A DNA stretch of 64,000 nucleotides, from positions 52,689-116,688 of the forward strand of contig CAKZHZ010000052.1 of the NCBI GenBank assembly GCA_936928855.1, given 5' to 3'. Positions 40,118 to 49,550 of this stretch are shown in pieces (the stretch's first letter is position 1; every line of letters begins with the position of its first letter). This stretch comes from an uncultured Polycyclovorans sp. Lineage in GTDB: Bacteria > Pseudomonadota > Gammaproteobacteria > Nevskiales > Nevskiaceae. A program made the translations under genes and the position numbers. Below the pieces are notes generated by a model. That model searched no databases and was not told where the DNA came from. It saw only the letters and a program-made list of their open reading frames with translations.

Positions 40118-40996
40118 TCAGAGGCCGGCCTGTGCTGCCACCTCGGCGGCAAAGTCGGTTGCCTCTCGCTCGATCCCCTCGCCCACTGCAAAACGGACGA
40201 ACGCAGCTACTTCCGCGTTGGACGCCTGCAGCAGCTGGCCAACGGTCTGGTCAGGATTCTTGACGAAGGGCTGGCCCACGAGGGTGATCTCGGAGACGAA
40301 CTTGCGCACCTTCCCTTCCATCATCTTGGCGACGATCTCGGCCGGCTTGCCGGCGGCCTGCTCAGCGGACTGAGCTTCAATGATCTTGCGTTCGGCAGCC
40401 AACACGTCTTCCGGCACCGCATTGGCGTCGAGAAAGCGGGGACTGGAGGCTGCCACGTGCATGGCGATGTCGCGGGCCAGCTCAGCAACGCCCTGTTTCA
40501 TCGCCACCACGACACCGATCTTGGAGCCGTGCACATAGTGGGCGATATCGCCATCGCTCTTCGGCACCACCACGAAACGGCGAATGGTGATGTTCTCACC
40601 GATCTTGGCCACCATCGCGCGACGCTGCTCGTCGAGCGCTCCCTGCCCACCGTCGAGCTTCAGCAGGGCCTCCATGTCGGCGGGACGCTGCGCCAGCGCA
40701 ACCTCCGCCACCTTCTGGGCAAAAGCCTTGAAGTCATCGCCCTTGGAGACGAAATCGGTCTCCGAGTTGAGCTCGACCATGGCCACCGCGTCTGCGCCTT
40801 CAGCGAGCGCAATGACGCCCTCGGCGGCCACGCGGGAGCCCTTCTTGTCCGCCTTGGCCATCCCGTCCATGCGCAGCTTTTCGGCTGCCTTGTCGAGATC
40901 ACCTCCGGTGGCTTCCAGGGCTTTCTTGCAGTCGGTCATCCCGGCACTGGTGCGGTCACGCAGTTCCTTGACGAGCGCGGCTGTAATGGCAGTCAT
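40118..40996 (-). CDS. tsf: Elongation factor Ts
   Basis: Guanine-nucleotide exchange factor for EF-Tu. The 292-residue protein has the N-terminal UBA-like domain (LVKELRDRTSAGMTDCKKALEATGGDLDKAAEKLR), then the contact region (EGVIALAEGADAVAMVELNSETDFVSKGDDF) and the core and dimerisation domains. The ATG at 40996 is only 3 bases after the rpsB stop. Its ribosome-binding site GAGGAATAA overlaps that stop, an unusually tight rpsB-tsf spacing that implies translational coupling. Confidence 0.97.
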   Translation of the reverse strand: MTAITAALVKELRDRTSAGMTDCKKALEATGGDLDKAAEKLRMDGMAKADKKGSRVAAEGVIALAEGADAVAMVELNSETDFVSKGDDFKAFAQKVAEVALAQRPADMEALLKLDGGQGALDEQRRAMVAKIGENITIRRFVVVPKSDGDIAHYVHGSKIGVVVAMKQGVAELARDIAMHVAASSPRFLDANAVPEDVLAAERKIIEAQSAEQAAGKPAEIVAKMMEGKVRKFVSEITLVGQPFVKNPDQTVGQLLQASNAEVAAFVRFAVGEGIEREATDFAAEVAAQAGL

Positions 40997-40999
40997 TGC

Positions 41000-41914
41000 T
41001 TATTCCTCTGTGGTTTCGGCGTTGGCGGAGGGCGCAGCGGCCTCGGCGGCAGGCGCGGGAGCAGCGACCTCGGCAGCAGGCGCCGGGGCAGCAGCAGGGG
41101 CCGCCTCGGTGCGAGCGCCGCCACGGCCACCCCGCGGACGATCGCCGTCACGGCGCGGGCCGTTGCGACGCGGCCGCGCGGAGCGCTCTTCCGGCGCCGA
41201 CTCTTCCGGATCCTCGCGGAACGGCACGCCGCTGGCGCCGCGCGCCTCGATGATGGCGTCTGCGATGCACTGGGTGTAGACCTTGATCGCGCGGGTCGCG
41301 TCATCGTTACCCGGAATGACGCAGTCAACCAGGCTGGGGTCATTGTTGGAGTCGACCACAGCGATCACCGGAATACCCAGTTTGCGGGCTTCGGCGACGG
41401 CATTCTTCTCGTAGCCGGTGTCGATGATGAACAGGCCGTCCGGCAGACTCGGCATGGCCTTGATGCCACCCAGGGACTTGCGCAGCTTTTCGAGCTCGCG
41501 CTGGAACATCAGCTGCTCCTTCTTGGTCAGGCGGTTGATGGAACCGTCCTCGACCTGCTTTTCCATGTCGATCAGGCGCTTGACGGAAGCCTTCACGGTC
41601 TTGAAGTTGGTCAGCATGCCACCCAGCCAGCGCTGGCTGACGTAGGGCATGCCGCAACGACGGGCTTCTTCCTCGATCGCGTCACGGGCGGCGCGCTTGG
41701 TGCCGACGAACAGCACGCGGCCGCCGCTGGCAGCGATCTTGCCGGCGTAGGAACAGGCATCCCGCAGCATCGGCAGGGTCTGTTCGAGGTTGATGATGTG
41801 GATACGGTTGCGATCCCCGAAGATGAACTGCTCCATCCGGGGGTTCCAGTAGCGGGTGCGGTGACCAAAATGGACACCGGCTTCCAGCAACTGACGCATG
41901 GTGATATCGGCCAT
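41000..41914 (-). CDS. rpsB: 30S ribosomal protein S2 with long acidic/Ala-Pro tail
   Basis: Small-subunit protein S2. Residues 1-~225 are standard: ITMRQLLEAGVHFGHRTRYWNPRM, FVGTKRAARDAIEEEA, RWLGGMLTNFKTVKASV, LPDGLFIIDTGYEKNAVAEARKLGIPVIAVVDSNNDP. After ~GVPF the protein continues for about 75 residues of low-complexity sequence, first Arg/Gly/Glu-rich (RPRRNGPRRDGDRPRGGRGG), then Ala/Pro-rich, ending ETTEE. The AGGAG at 41922-41926 is too close to the ATG at 41920 but ideally spaced for the ATG at 41914, so I use 41914 (304 residues). Confidence 0.97.
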   Translation of the reverse strand: MADITMRQLLEAGVHFGHRTRYWNPRMEQFIFGDRNRIHIINLEQTLPMLRDACSYAGKIAASGGRVLFVGTKRAARDAIEEEARRCGMPYVSQRWLGGMLTNFKTVKASVKRLIDMEKQVEDGSINRLTKKEQLMFQRELEKLRKSLGGIKAMPSLPDGLFIIDTGYEKNAVAEARKLGIPVIAVVDSNNDPSLVDCVIPGNDDATRAIKVYTQCIADAIIEARGASGVPFREDPEESAPEERSARPRRNGPRRDGDRPRGGRGGARTEAAPAAAPAPAAEVAAPAPAAEAAAPSANAETTEE

Positions 41915-41946
41915 GGCCATACTCCTAGGGTTTCAATAGTGGCAAA

Positions 41947-41989
41947 TCGCACCAGTGGACCGTCATCCGGCCACCCTGGGGTGGTGCGA
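41947..41989 (-). promoter_or_regulatory. Structured rpsB leader, candidate S2 autoregulatory element
   Basis: Within the rpsB 5' leader, TCGCACCA (41947-41954) and TGGTGCGA (41982-41989) form a perfect 8-bp outer stem, with CCACC/GGTGG (41971-41975/41980-41984) as a competing inner pairing. The rpsB-tsf operon of E. coli is known to be repressed by S2 through its leader. That this element does the same here is inference. Confidence 0.45.
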
Positions 41990-42029
41990 GTGGATTCTCC
42001 ATCGGCATCATTGCCTTTGGAGGGCGCGC

Positions 42030-42059
42030 TTTATACCATTGCGCCCCCTTTGAAAACAA
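42030..42059 (-). promoter_or_regulatory. Likely sigma-70 promoter of rpsB-tsf
   Basis: On the minus strand TTGTTT (42059-42054) and TATAAA (42035-42030) are separated by 18 bases, with GG before the -10 hexamer. This predicts an rpsB leader of roughly 110 bases. The -10 overlaps a plus-strand TATACC (42032-42037) that could serve map, which would make a bidirectional promoter. Confidence 0.6.
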
Positions 42060-42106
42060 CCACTTTTCGGCGCCACGGGCCCCGGAGGTGGGTCGAGTGA
42101 CACCCC

Positions 42107-42889
42107 ATGGGCATTACCCTGAAATCCCCCGAGGCCCAGGCCAGAATGCGGGCCGCCGGCCAGGCGGCGGCTTCGGTGCTGACCATGATCGAGGCACATG
42201 TCCGCCCCGGGATCAGCACCGCCGAGCTGGACCGCATCTGCCGTCAGTACATTGAAAACACGCTGGGCTGCGTTTCCGCCACCGTGGGCTATACCGCTGG
42301 CGGCAGCCGCCCCCCCTTCACCGGGGCCATCTGCACCTCGGTCAATCACGTCGTCTGCCACGGCATTCCGGGCCCGAAAGTGCTGAAGAAGGGCGACATC
42401 CTCAATATCGACGTCACCGTGATCAAGGACGGCTACCACGGCGATACCAGCAAGATGTATTTCGTTGGTGAGCCCTCGGTGCTCGGCCGCCGACTGGTCG
42501 AAACCTGCCATCAGGCCATGATCGAAGGCATTCAGCGGGTCAGGCCGGGCGCGCGCCTGGGCGACATCGGCCACGCCATCCAGGTCTATGCCGAAGCACG
42601 CGGCTTCAGCATCGTCAGGGAATACTGCGGACACGGGATCGGCGAGGTGTTTCACGAAGACCCGCAGGTGGTGCACTACGGACGGCCTGGCACGGGTCTT
42701 GAACTCGTGCCCGGCATGACGTTCACCATCGAACCCATGCTCAATGCCGGCCGCGCCGAGGTGAAGGAACTGCCGGACCAGTGGACCGTGGTCACCAAGG
42801 ACCACGGGCTTTCCGCCCAATGGGAGCACACCATTCTGGTCACGGACACGGGCCATGAAGTGCTGACGCTGCGCGACGGGGCCATGTAA
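42107..42889 (+). CDS. map: Methionine aminopeptidase, type I
   Basis: Removes the N-terminal methionine from nascent proteins. The 260-residue pita-bread-fold enzyme shows TVGYTAGGSRPPFTGAICTSVNHVVCHGIP, and the metal ligands in ILNIDVTVIKDGYHGDTSKMYFVG, YCGHGIGEVFHEDPQVVHYG, MTFTIEPML and QWEHTILVTD. It is divergent from rpsB, a conserved arrangement, and its TAA is immediately followed by the glnD GTG. The ribosome-binding site is weak. Confidence 0.97.
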   Translation: MGITLKSPEAQARMRAAGQAAASVLTMIEAHVRPGISTAELDRICRQYIENTLGCVSATVGYTAGGSRPPFTGAICTSVNHVVCHGIPGPKVLKKGDILNIDVTVIKDGYHGDTSKMYFVGEPSVLGRRLVETCHQAMIEGIQRVRPGARLGDIGHAIQVYAEARGFSIVREYCGHGIGEVFHEDPQVVHYGRPGTGLELVPGMTFTIEPMLNAGRAEVKELPDQWTVVTKDHGLSAQWEHTILVTDTGHEVLTLRDGAM

Positions 42890-45579
42890 GTGAGTGTTCC
42901 CCTCGACGACGACGGCGACGAAGGCGCCAACGTCTTCTCGGCGCATCGCATCCGCGCCCGATTGGCCGCTGGACAGTACTCGGTGGCATCGTTCCGCGAC
43001 ACCCTGGCCTGGGGCCGGGAGCGGCTGTTCAGCCTGTTCCATGATGGCGCCTCGGCGGAAACCCTGGTGCATGCACGCTCCCACCTGGTGGACGAAGTGC
43101 TGCGGGCGGTGTGGACCCGCTTCCTGCCGGACGATCCGCCTGGTCTGGCCCTGGTCGCGGTGGGCGGCTACGGTCGCAGCGAGCTGCTGCCGCACTCGGA
43201 CATCGACATTCTGCTGCTGCACCAGAATGATGCGTTGCAGCTACACCGCACCGCACTGGAGCAGTTCACCGCCTTTGGTTGGGATATTGGCCTGGAAGTG
43301 GGCCAGAGTGTCCGGACCATCGAGGACTGTGCGCAGGAGGCCGCCAAGGACATCACCGTCATCACCAATCTGCTGGAGGCACGCCAGCTGACCGGCGACC
43401 CCCGGCTGATTCAGGAGATGCAGGCAGCGCTGACGCCGGACAAGGTGTGGCCGGTCCGTGCCTTCTTCGAGGCCAAGAAGGCCGAACAAGCCGCCCGTTA
43501 CCGTAAATATGACGACACCGGCTACAAACTCGAGCCCAACGTCAAGGAGAGCCCGGGTGGATTGCGCGACATCCACACCGTAGCGTGGGTGGCGCGACGC
43601 CAGTTCGGCAGCGGCACGCTCACCGACTTGCGGGAGCGCGGCTTTCTCACCAAACAGGAATGCGACGAGCTGTTCGCCGGGCAGGATTTTCTGTGGCGGG
43701 TGCGCTTCGCCCTGCACATGATCACCGGTCGCCGTGAGGACCGGTTGCTGTTTGACCACCAGATCAAGGTGGGCGAGCTGTTCGGCTACATCGACAACGA
43801 CCGCAACCGCGCCGTCGAACAGTTCATGCAGCTGTACTACCGCACCATCAAGTCGCTGTCCTGTCTCAACGATCTGTTGCTGCAGCTGTTCGAGGAAGCC
43901 ATTCTCGGCAGCGACGAGTTGCTGCAGGTCAGCCCACTGAACGCCCGCTTTCAGCGGCGCGGCCAGTACATCGAGGCGGTTGACGACGAGGTGTTCCGGC
44001 GCGCGCCCTGGGCACTGCTGGAAATTTTCCATCTCCTGCAGCTCCACCCCAAGCTGGAGGGCATCCGCGCCCAGACCCTGCGCATGATCCTGCGCGACAG
44101 TCGCCTGCTGGACGATGGCGTGCGCCGCGATGTCCGCGCCCGCAGCCTGTTCATCGAAATGTTCCGTGAAGGGCGCGGCCTTACTCGCAACCTGCGGCGA
44201 ATGAATCGATACGGCGTGCTGGGGCGCTATCTCCCGGCCTTCGGCAAGATCGTCGGGCTCATGCAGTACGACCTGTTCCACACACTGACCGTGGACGAGC
44301 ACGTGCTGTATGTGGTGCGCAACACCCGTCGCTTTATGATGCAGCGTTTCGCCGACGAACTGCCCTTTGCCCATGAGGTGGTGAAACGGCTACCCAAGCC
44401 GGAGCTGCTGTATCTGGGGGCCCTGTTCCACGACATGGCCAAGGGTCGCGGTGGCGACCACAGCGAACTTGGCGCCGATGAGGCCAAGACCTTCTGCCTC
44501 GACCACGGCCTTTCCCATGCCGATGCCGACTTGGTGGCTTGGCTGGTCCGTCAACACCTCATGATGTCACTGACCGCGCAGAAGCAGGATGTCTCCGACC
44601 CACAGGTGATTGCCACCTTCGCCGGCAAGGTGGGCGAACGCTCTGCTCACGCCTGGACTATCTGTTCCTGCTGACCTGTGCGGACATTCGCGCCACCAAC
44701 CCCGCGCTGTGGAACTCATGGCGCGAGAGCCTGCTCACCGAGCTGTACAACACCACCGCTCGTGCACTGGACCGCGGGCTCAGCAACCCCCTGCGTGAAG
44801 ACGAACTGGTCGCGGAGGTCAAGGCCGAAGCGCGTCAGCTGTTGGTGGACCTCGGCGAAACCGTGGACGGCATCGACGAGGTCTGGGCCCGCTTCGATGC
44901 GGACTACTTCCTGCGCCACACGCCTGACGAATTGGCCTGGCACTTCCCTGCCCTGCGCGCGGTGTCGCCAGCGTCGATGCCCCTGGTCCTGGTCAAGACC
45001 CTGCCGGAGCGCGGCACCTCGGTGTTCATCTACACCCTGGACCGAGATCACCTGTTCGGCCTCTCAACGGGCGTACTGGCCCGACTGGGACTCAACATCC
45101 TGGACGCCCGGCTGCACACCACTCACGACGGCCACGTGCTCGACACCTACGTGGTGGCAGAAACCGACAATCGTCCGATTGATCCCGGTGTCCGCTTCCC
45201 GGAAATCACCGAACAGCTGCGCAAGGTGCTTAGCGATCCCGAAACCTCCACGGTCTCGGTCAACCGCCGGGTACCGCACCGACTCAAGCACTTTGACACC
45301 CCCACCCGGGTACACTTCCGTCAGGACAACACCGGCCGCCGCACGCTGCTGGAACTGGTGGCGGCGGACCAGCCCGGTCTGCTCTCGATGATCGGTCGCA
45401 TCTTCGCCAAACGCGGGATTCTGGTGGATGCCGCCAAGATCGCCACCATCGGCGAGCGCGCCGAGGACGTGTTCTACATCAAGGACCGTCTGGACCGACC
45501 GATCACCGAGGAACGCCAGCTCGACGAACTGCGCGAAGTGATCACGCGCACGCTGGACCGCCGCGACGCCGACGCCTGA
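42890..45579 (+). pseudogene. glnD: Bifunctional uridylyltransferase/uridylyl-removing enzyme GlnD, frameshifted
   Basis: GlnD modifies and demodifies PII proteins according to glutamine level. The gene is in two frames. Frame 1 (42890-44674, GTG start) holds the nucleotidyltransferase domain (VGGYGRSELLPHSDIDILLL) and most of the HD domain (LGALFHDMAKGRGGDHSELGA), then ends ...FAGKVGERSAHAWTICSC. The second frame resumes in register at RLDYLFLLTCADIRATNP (44650) and runs to 45579 through two ACT domains. One missing base between 44639 and 44650 explains the break; restored, the protein would have 896 residues, the normal length. The downstream frame has no stops, so a sequencing or assembly error, or a very recent mutation, is likelier than an old pseudogene. 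Confidence 0.93.
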
Positions 45580-45625
45580 CGGCCGTCGCCCGACGATTCA
45601 TCTCACTACAACAGGAAATCACCGC

Positions 45626-46450
45626 ATGACGCTGCAAACCACGCTGGACGCGCTCTGGGACAACCGTGCCGACTTCGACGCCCGCGACCCCGCCATGCGC
45701 GGCCCGGTCGAAGAAGCCATCGGCCTGCTGGACTCCGGTGCCGCGCGCGTGGCCGAACCCGGAGCCGACGGCTGGCAGGTCAACCAGTGGCTGAAGAAGG
45801 CGGTGCTGCTGTCGTTCCGCCTGCAGGACAACGGACCGGTGACGATGGGCGCCCTGCAGGGCTACGACAAGGTGCCGCTGAAGTTCGACGGCTGGAGCGC
45901 AGAGGACTTCGCACGTCAGGGCGCCCGCGTGGTGCCGCCCGCCGCCGTTCGGCGAGGCGCCTTCATTGCCCGCAATGCGGTGCTGATGCCTAGCTACGTC
46001 AACATCGGCGCGCATGTCGGCGAAGGCACCATGGTCGACACCTGGGCCAGCATCGGCTCCTGCGCACAGATCGGCGCCCGCTGCCACATCTCTGCCGGGG
46101 CCGGCATCGGCGGCGTGCTGGAGCCGCTGCAGGCCAACCCGACAATCATTGAAGACGACTGCTTCATCGGCGCCCGCAGCGAGATCGTCGAGGGCGTAGT
46201 GGTCGGCAAGGGCAGTGTCATCTCGATGGGGGTCTTCATCACCCAGTCGACGCCGATCTACGATCGTGAAACCCGGGAAATCCGTTTCGGCAACATTCCG
46301 CCGGGCTCGGTGGTGGTCGCCGGCTCCCTGCCCCGCGATGGTGGCGCCTATCATCTGAGTTGCGCCGTGATCGTCAAGCGCGTGGACGAGAAGACGCGGG
46401 CCAAGACCGGCATCAACGAACTGCTGCGAGAGGCCCAGGCCAGCAGCTGA
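45626..46450 (+). CDS. dapD: 2,3,4,5-tetrahydropyridine-2,6-dicarboxylate N-succinyltransferase
   Basis: Succinylates tetrahydrodipicolinate in the lysine/diaminopimelate pathway. The 274-residue trimeric beta-helix protein has the N-terminal helical domain, then GDNGP-like VTMGALQGYDKVPLKF, VVPPAAVRRGAFIARNAVLMPSYVNIGAHVGEGTMVDTWASIGSCAQIG hexapeptides, and GGVLEPLQANPTIIEDDCFIGARSEIVEGVVV. It lies 46 bases after glnD and precedes dapE; glnD-dapD-dapE order is known, though dapC is missing between them here. Confidence 0.97.
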   Translation: MTLQTTLDALWDNRADFDARDPAMRGPVEEAIGLLDSGAARVAEPGADGWQVNQWLKKAVLLSFRLQDNGPVTMGALQGYDKVPLKFDGWSAEDFARQGARVVPPAAVRRGAFIARNAVLMPSYVNIGAHVGEGTMVDTWASIGSCAQIGARCHISAGAGIGGVLEPLQANPTIIEDDCFIGARSEIVEGVVVGKGSVISMGVFITQSTPIYDRETREIRFGNIPPGSVVVAGSLPRDGGAYHLSCAVIVKRVDEKTRAKTGINELLREAQASS

Positions 46451-46522
46451 TGTGACAGCCCAGCCGCCACACCCGCCCCAGGGCGGGGGTAGCGGTATGC
46501 TGGACGCCCCGAGGAACCGCCC

Positions 46523-47659
46523 GTGGATGCATCCGCCCTCCTGACGCTGCTGAAGGATCTGATTGCCCGCCGTTCGTTGACGCCGGACGACGCCGACTGC
46601 TGCGCGTTGCTGATGTCACACCTCGCGCCACTGGGGTTCGAAGCCGAGCACCTCAATGCCGGTGGCGTCACCAACCTGTGGGCGACGCTGCGCCGGGGTG
46701 ATGGCCCCCTGCTGATCCTCGCCGGCCACACCGACGTGGTGCCCACCGGCCCGCTCGACCAATGGCGCAGCGACCCCTTCGTGCCCACTGAGCGTGACGG
46801 CCTGCTCTACGGGCGCGGCGCCGCCGACATGAAATCCGGCATTGCCGCCATGGTCGCCGCGGTCAGCCGCTTCGTGGCCGATGCCGACTGGCACGGCACC
46901 CTCGCCTTCCTCATCACCAGCGACGAGGAAGGCGTGGCGCGACACGGCACCCGCCACGTGGTGGACGTGCTCAAGGCACGCGGCATCATTCCCGACTACG
47001 CCATCGTCGGTGAAGCCTCCAGCAATGTCCGCCTGGGCGATCGCATCATGGTCGGTCGCCGTGGCTCGCTCAATGGCATCCTCAGGATCATCGGCAAGCA
47101 GGGTCACGTCGCCTATCCCCATCAGGTGGAGAATCCGGTGCTGCGCTTCGGCCCGGCACTCGCGGCGCTGGCAGCGGAACGCTGGGACGAGGGCAACGAG
47201 GCGTTCCCGCCCACCTCGTTCCAGATCTCCAACATCCACGCCGGCACCGGCGCCAACAACGTGGTGCCCGGCGAACTCGACGTGGTCTTCAATTTCCGCT
47301 TCTGCACCGCCTCCACAGCGGAGGCGCTGCAGCAGCGCGTGCACGCCATGCTCGATCGCGAAGGCCTCCGCTACACCCTGGACTGGCAGCTTTCCGGCCA
47401 GCCTTTCCTGACCCGGCCGGGGGCCCTCACCGACGCCGCCACCGCCGCCATCCGGGACGTCACCGGCGCATCGCCAGAGCATTTCACCGGCGGCGGCACC
47501 TCGGACGCCCGCTTCATCTCGCCCTGGGGCGCCCAGACCGTGGAGATCGGACCGATCAATGCCTCGATCCACAAGATCGATGAACATGTCCGCATCGACG
47601 ACCTGATGCCGCTGTCGCGGATCTACGAGGGCGTGCTGCGGCGCCTGCTGGCGACATGA
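46523..47659 (+). CDS. dapE: Succinyl-diaminopimelate desuccinylase
   Basis: Zinc-dependent M20-family enzyme that hydrolyses N-succinyl-LL-diaminopimelate. The 378-residue protein shows metal-site segments LAGHTDVVPTG, GRGAADMKSGIAAMVAA and LITSDEEGVARHGT, the dimerisation-domain GKQGHVAYPH, and the final histidine motif in SIHKIDEHV. The start is GTG at 46523. Its stop overlaps the next gene (ATGA). The 72-bp gap after dapD contains a GC hairpin without a T tract. Confidence 0.96.
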   Translation: MDASALLTLLKDLIARRSLTPDDADCCALLMSHLAPLGFEAEHLNAGGVTNLWATLRRGDGPLLILAGHTDVVPTGPLDQWRSDPFVPTERDGLLYGRGAADMKSGIAAMVAAVSRFVADADWHGTLAFLITSDEEGVARHGTRHVVDVLKARGIIPDYAIVGEASSNVRLGDRIMVGRRGSLNGILRIIGKQGHVAYPHQVENPVLRFGPALAALAAERWDEGNEAFPPTSFQISNIHAGTGANNVVPGELDVVFNFRFCTASTAEALQQRVHAMLDREGLRYTLDWQLSGQPFLTRPGALTDAATAAIRDVTGASPEHFTGGGTSDARFISPWGAQTVEIGPINASIHKIDEHVRIDDLMPLSRIYEGVLRRLLAT

Positions 47660-48657
47660 ACGACGGACTGCGTCCGTTCCGGCCCGCGCCCGGTCTCGGC
47701 AGCGCCTTCGTACAGTCAGTGCTGGCCAGCAAACGCCCGGCCCCCCGACTATGGCGTCGTGCCGGCATCGACCTCGATCGCGATACCGTGACGGAAGTGC
47801 TCGATTGCCGGGACGAGGCCGGACAAGCGGTCCGACTGCAGGGCTACCGCAGTGATCACGACGGCGCCCGCGTTCAGGTCGTACTGCTGCACGGCTGGGA
47901 GGGATCGCACCAGTCCAACTACCTCTATGGTGTTGGCTGTGCGCTCTATGCGGATGGCCATCACGTCTATCGACTGAACCTTCGCGACCATGGCGGTACG
48001 CATCACCTCAACCGCGACATGTTCCACTCGGCACGTCTGCGTGAAGTGGTGGACGCGCTGTCACAGGTGGCGGCGCGGCATCCGACGCTGCCGCTGGTGG
48101 TCCTGGGCTTCTCCCAGGGTGGCAACTTCGCGCTGCGGATCGGACTGCAAGGACCGGGCATGGGCCTGCAACCCCGCCTCTGCGCCGCCATCTCGCCGGT
48201 GATGCGGCCGGCCGCCACGCTGGCGGCCATCGACGGCGGCCCCCGCCTGATCCACCGCTACTTCATCGACAAGTGGCACCAGACCCTGCGCCGAAAGGCC
48301 GATGCCTGGCCAGGACAATTCGATTTTTCCGGGCTGTACGCGCAACACCGCTTTCTCGCCATCACCGAGGCCTTCGTCGACGCCCATACCGACTACCCGT
48401 CGATGGGCGCCTATCTGGATGCCTACACGCTGCAGCCCGAACAGCTGATCGAGAGCCCGACACCGCTGGCCATTCTGACCGCGGAAGATGACTCGGTAAT
48501 CCCGATTGACGATTTCGCGGGACTGCGCCAGCACGGCAGCGTGATCCGTTACGACCGCACATCCAAAGGCGGTCACTGCGGATTTGTCGACCGATACAGC
48601 CTGCACAGCTGGGCGGAGGATTGGGCCCGCGCCCAGGTCATCGCCGCCCTGGATTGA
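47656..48657 (+). CDS. Alpha/beta hydrolase, YheT/AB-hydrolase-4-like
   Basis: A 333-residue hydrolase. The oxyanion/strand motif is VVLLHGWEGSHQSNYLYGVG, the nucleophile serine sits in VVLGFSQGGNFALRIG, the acid in LTAEDDSVIP and the histidine in SKGGHCGFVD, so the triad is complete. The RLNLRDHGGTHHLN segment is typical of the YheT-like group, whose natural substrates are mostly unknown esters. It overlaps dapE by 4 bases, so it is likely co-expressed. Its 3' end overlaps the convergent 5'-nucleotidase gene by 20 bases. Confidence 0.88.
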   Translation: MNDGLRPFRPAPGLGSAFVQSVLASKRPAPRLWRRAGIDLDRDTVTEVLDCRDEAGQAVRLQGYRSDHDGARVQVVLLHGWEGSHQSNYLYGVGCALYADGHHVYRLNLRDHGGTHHLNRDMFHSARLREVVDALSQVAARHPTLPLVVLGFSQGGNFALRIGLQGPGMGLQPRLCAAISPVMRPAATLAAIDGGPRLIHRYFIDKWHQTLRRKADAWPGQFDFSGLYAQHRFLAITEAFVDAHTDYPSMGAYLDAYTLQPEQLIESPTPLAILTAEDDSVIPIDDFAGLRQHGSVIRYDRTSKGGHCGFVDRYSLHSWAEDWARAQVIAALD

Positions 48658-49549
48658 TCACCCCGGCGGCAACGTGACCGGTCGGCACCACCTCCGCGGC
48701 GGAATCGCAGTGCCGGGTCTGATCGTCGAAGAAAAAATCCGGTTCAAAGGCGCGCAGGAAGTGCCCCTTGTCGAGCCCGCCGAGAAACATGGCCTCATCC
48801 ACTTCCAGCCCCCAGGCCATCAGGGTGCGGATGGCGCGTTCGTGCGCCGGCGCACTGCGCGCCGTCACCAGCGCGGTGCGCAGGCGCACCGGCACCGAAG
48901 TACCGGCGGCGCGCTGCAGGGTATGTAGCGCCTGCAGCAAGGGCTTGAAGGGGCCGGGTGGCAGTGGCCGGGCCGCTGCTTCCTGCTCGTGGCGGGTGAA
49001 GGCATCCAGCCCTTCGGACTGGAACACCCGCTCGGCCTCGTCGGAGAACAGCACGGCATCGCCGTCGAAGGCAATGCGGATTTCATCCGCATGGGCCTCC
49101 GATGCCCGCGCGGAGTGGGCAAATACCCGTGCCGCCGGATAGCCGGCGGCGAGTGCGCCGCGTACATCGTCTTCGTTCATCGACAGAAACAAGTGCGCCC
49201 GCAAGGCATCCAGATACCGAAACGGCGGTCGTCCCCGGGTAAACATGCCACGCTCGATGCTCAGGCCATGATGGGTGGCGGAACGAAAGGCGCGCATACC
49301 GGATACGGGGTCATTGCGGGACAGCAGCACCACTTCCACCCGGAGCTGCTCCGGCGCGTTGAAGGCGAGCAATTTCTTCACCAGTGGGAAGGCCACTCCC
49401 GGCCGCGCCGCCTGCTCCATGCGATCAAGCTGCAGCTTCATGTAGGCGTGGTCGTCCTCCGTCTCGAACAGGCGGTTCTCTTCCTCGAAATCGAACAGCG
49501 CACGCGAGGACAGCGCCACCACCAGCTTGCCGTCGAGGGTCACACCCAT
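48638..49549 (-). CDS. 5'-nucleotidase, cN-I-like family
   Basis: A 303-residue protein matching the cytosolic 5'-nucleotidase (PF06189-type) family: LVVALSSRALFDFEEENRLFE at the start with the catalytic-acid-bearing segment, VEVVLLSRNDPVSGMRAFRSATHHGLSIERGMFTRG, LDALRAHLFLSMNEDDV, IAFDGDAVLFSDEAERVF, and FLGGLDKGHFLRAFEPDFFFDDQ. Members hydrolyse nucleoside monophosphates. It begins one base after the csaA stop and is probably co-transcribed with csaA. Confidence 0.9.
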   Translation of the reverse strand: MGVTLDGKLVVALSSRALFDFEEENRLFETEDDHAYMKLQLDRMEQAARPGVAFPLVKKLLAFNAPEQLRVEVVLLSRNDPVSGMRAFRSATHHGLSIERGMFTRGRPPFRYLDALRAHLFLSMNEDDVRGALAAGYPAARVFAHSARASEAHADEIRIAFDGDAVLFSDEAERVFQSEGLDAFTRHEQEAAARPLPPGPFKPLLQALHTLQRAAGTSVPVRLRTALVTARSAPAHERAIRTLMAWGLEVDEAMFLGGLDKGHFLRAFEPDFFFDDQTRHCDSAAEVVPTGHVAAGVINPGRR

Positions 49550-49550
49550 G

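Noticed and set aside
40082..42100. 672-residue plus-strand open frame
   Set aside because: It runs antisense across tsf, rpsB and their terminator. The genes beneath are unambiguous.
42890..45579. Programmed ribosomal frameshift in glnD
   Set aside because: No slippery heptamer or downstream structure is visible at 44636-44655, and GlnD is not known to use frameshifting. A missing base is simpler.
46472..46487. GC hairpin between dapD and dapE as a terminator
   Set aside because: The stem is short with a small loop and no T tract follows; dapE probably belongs to the same operon.
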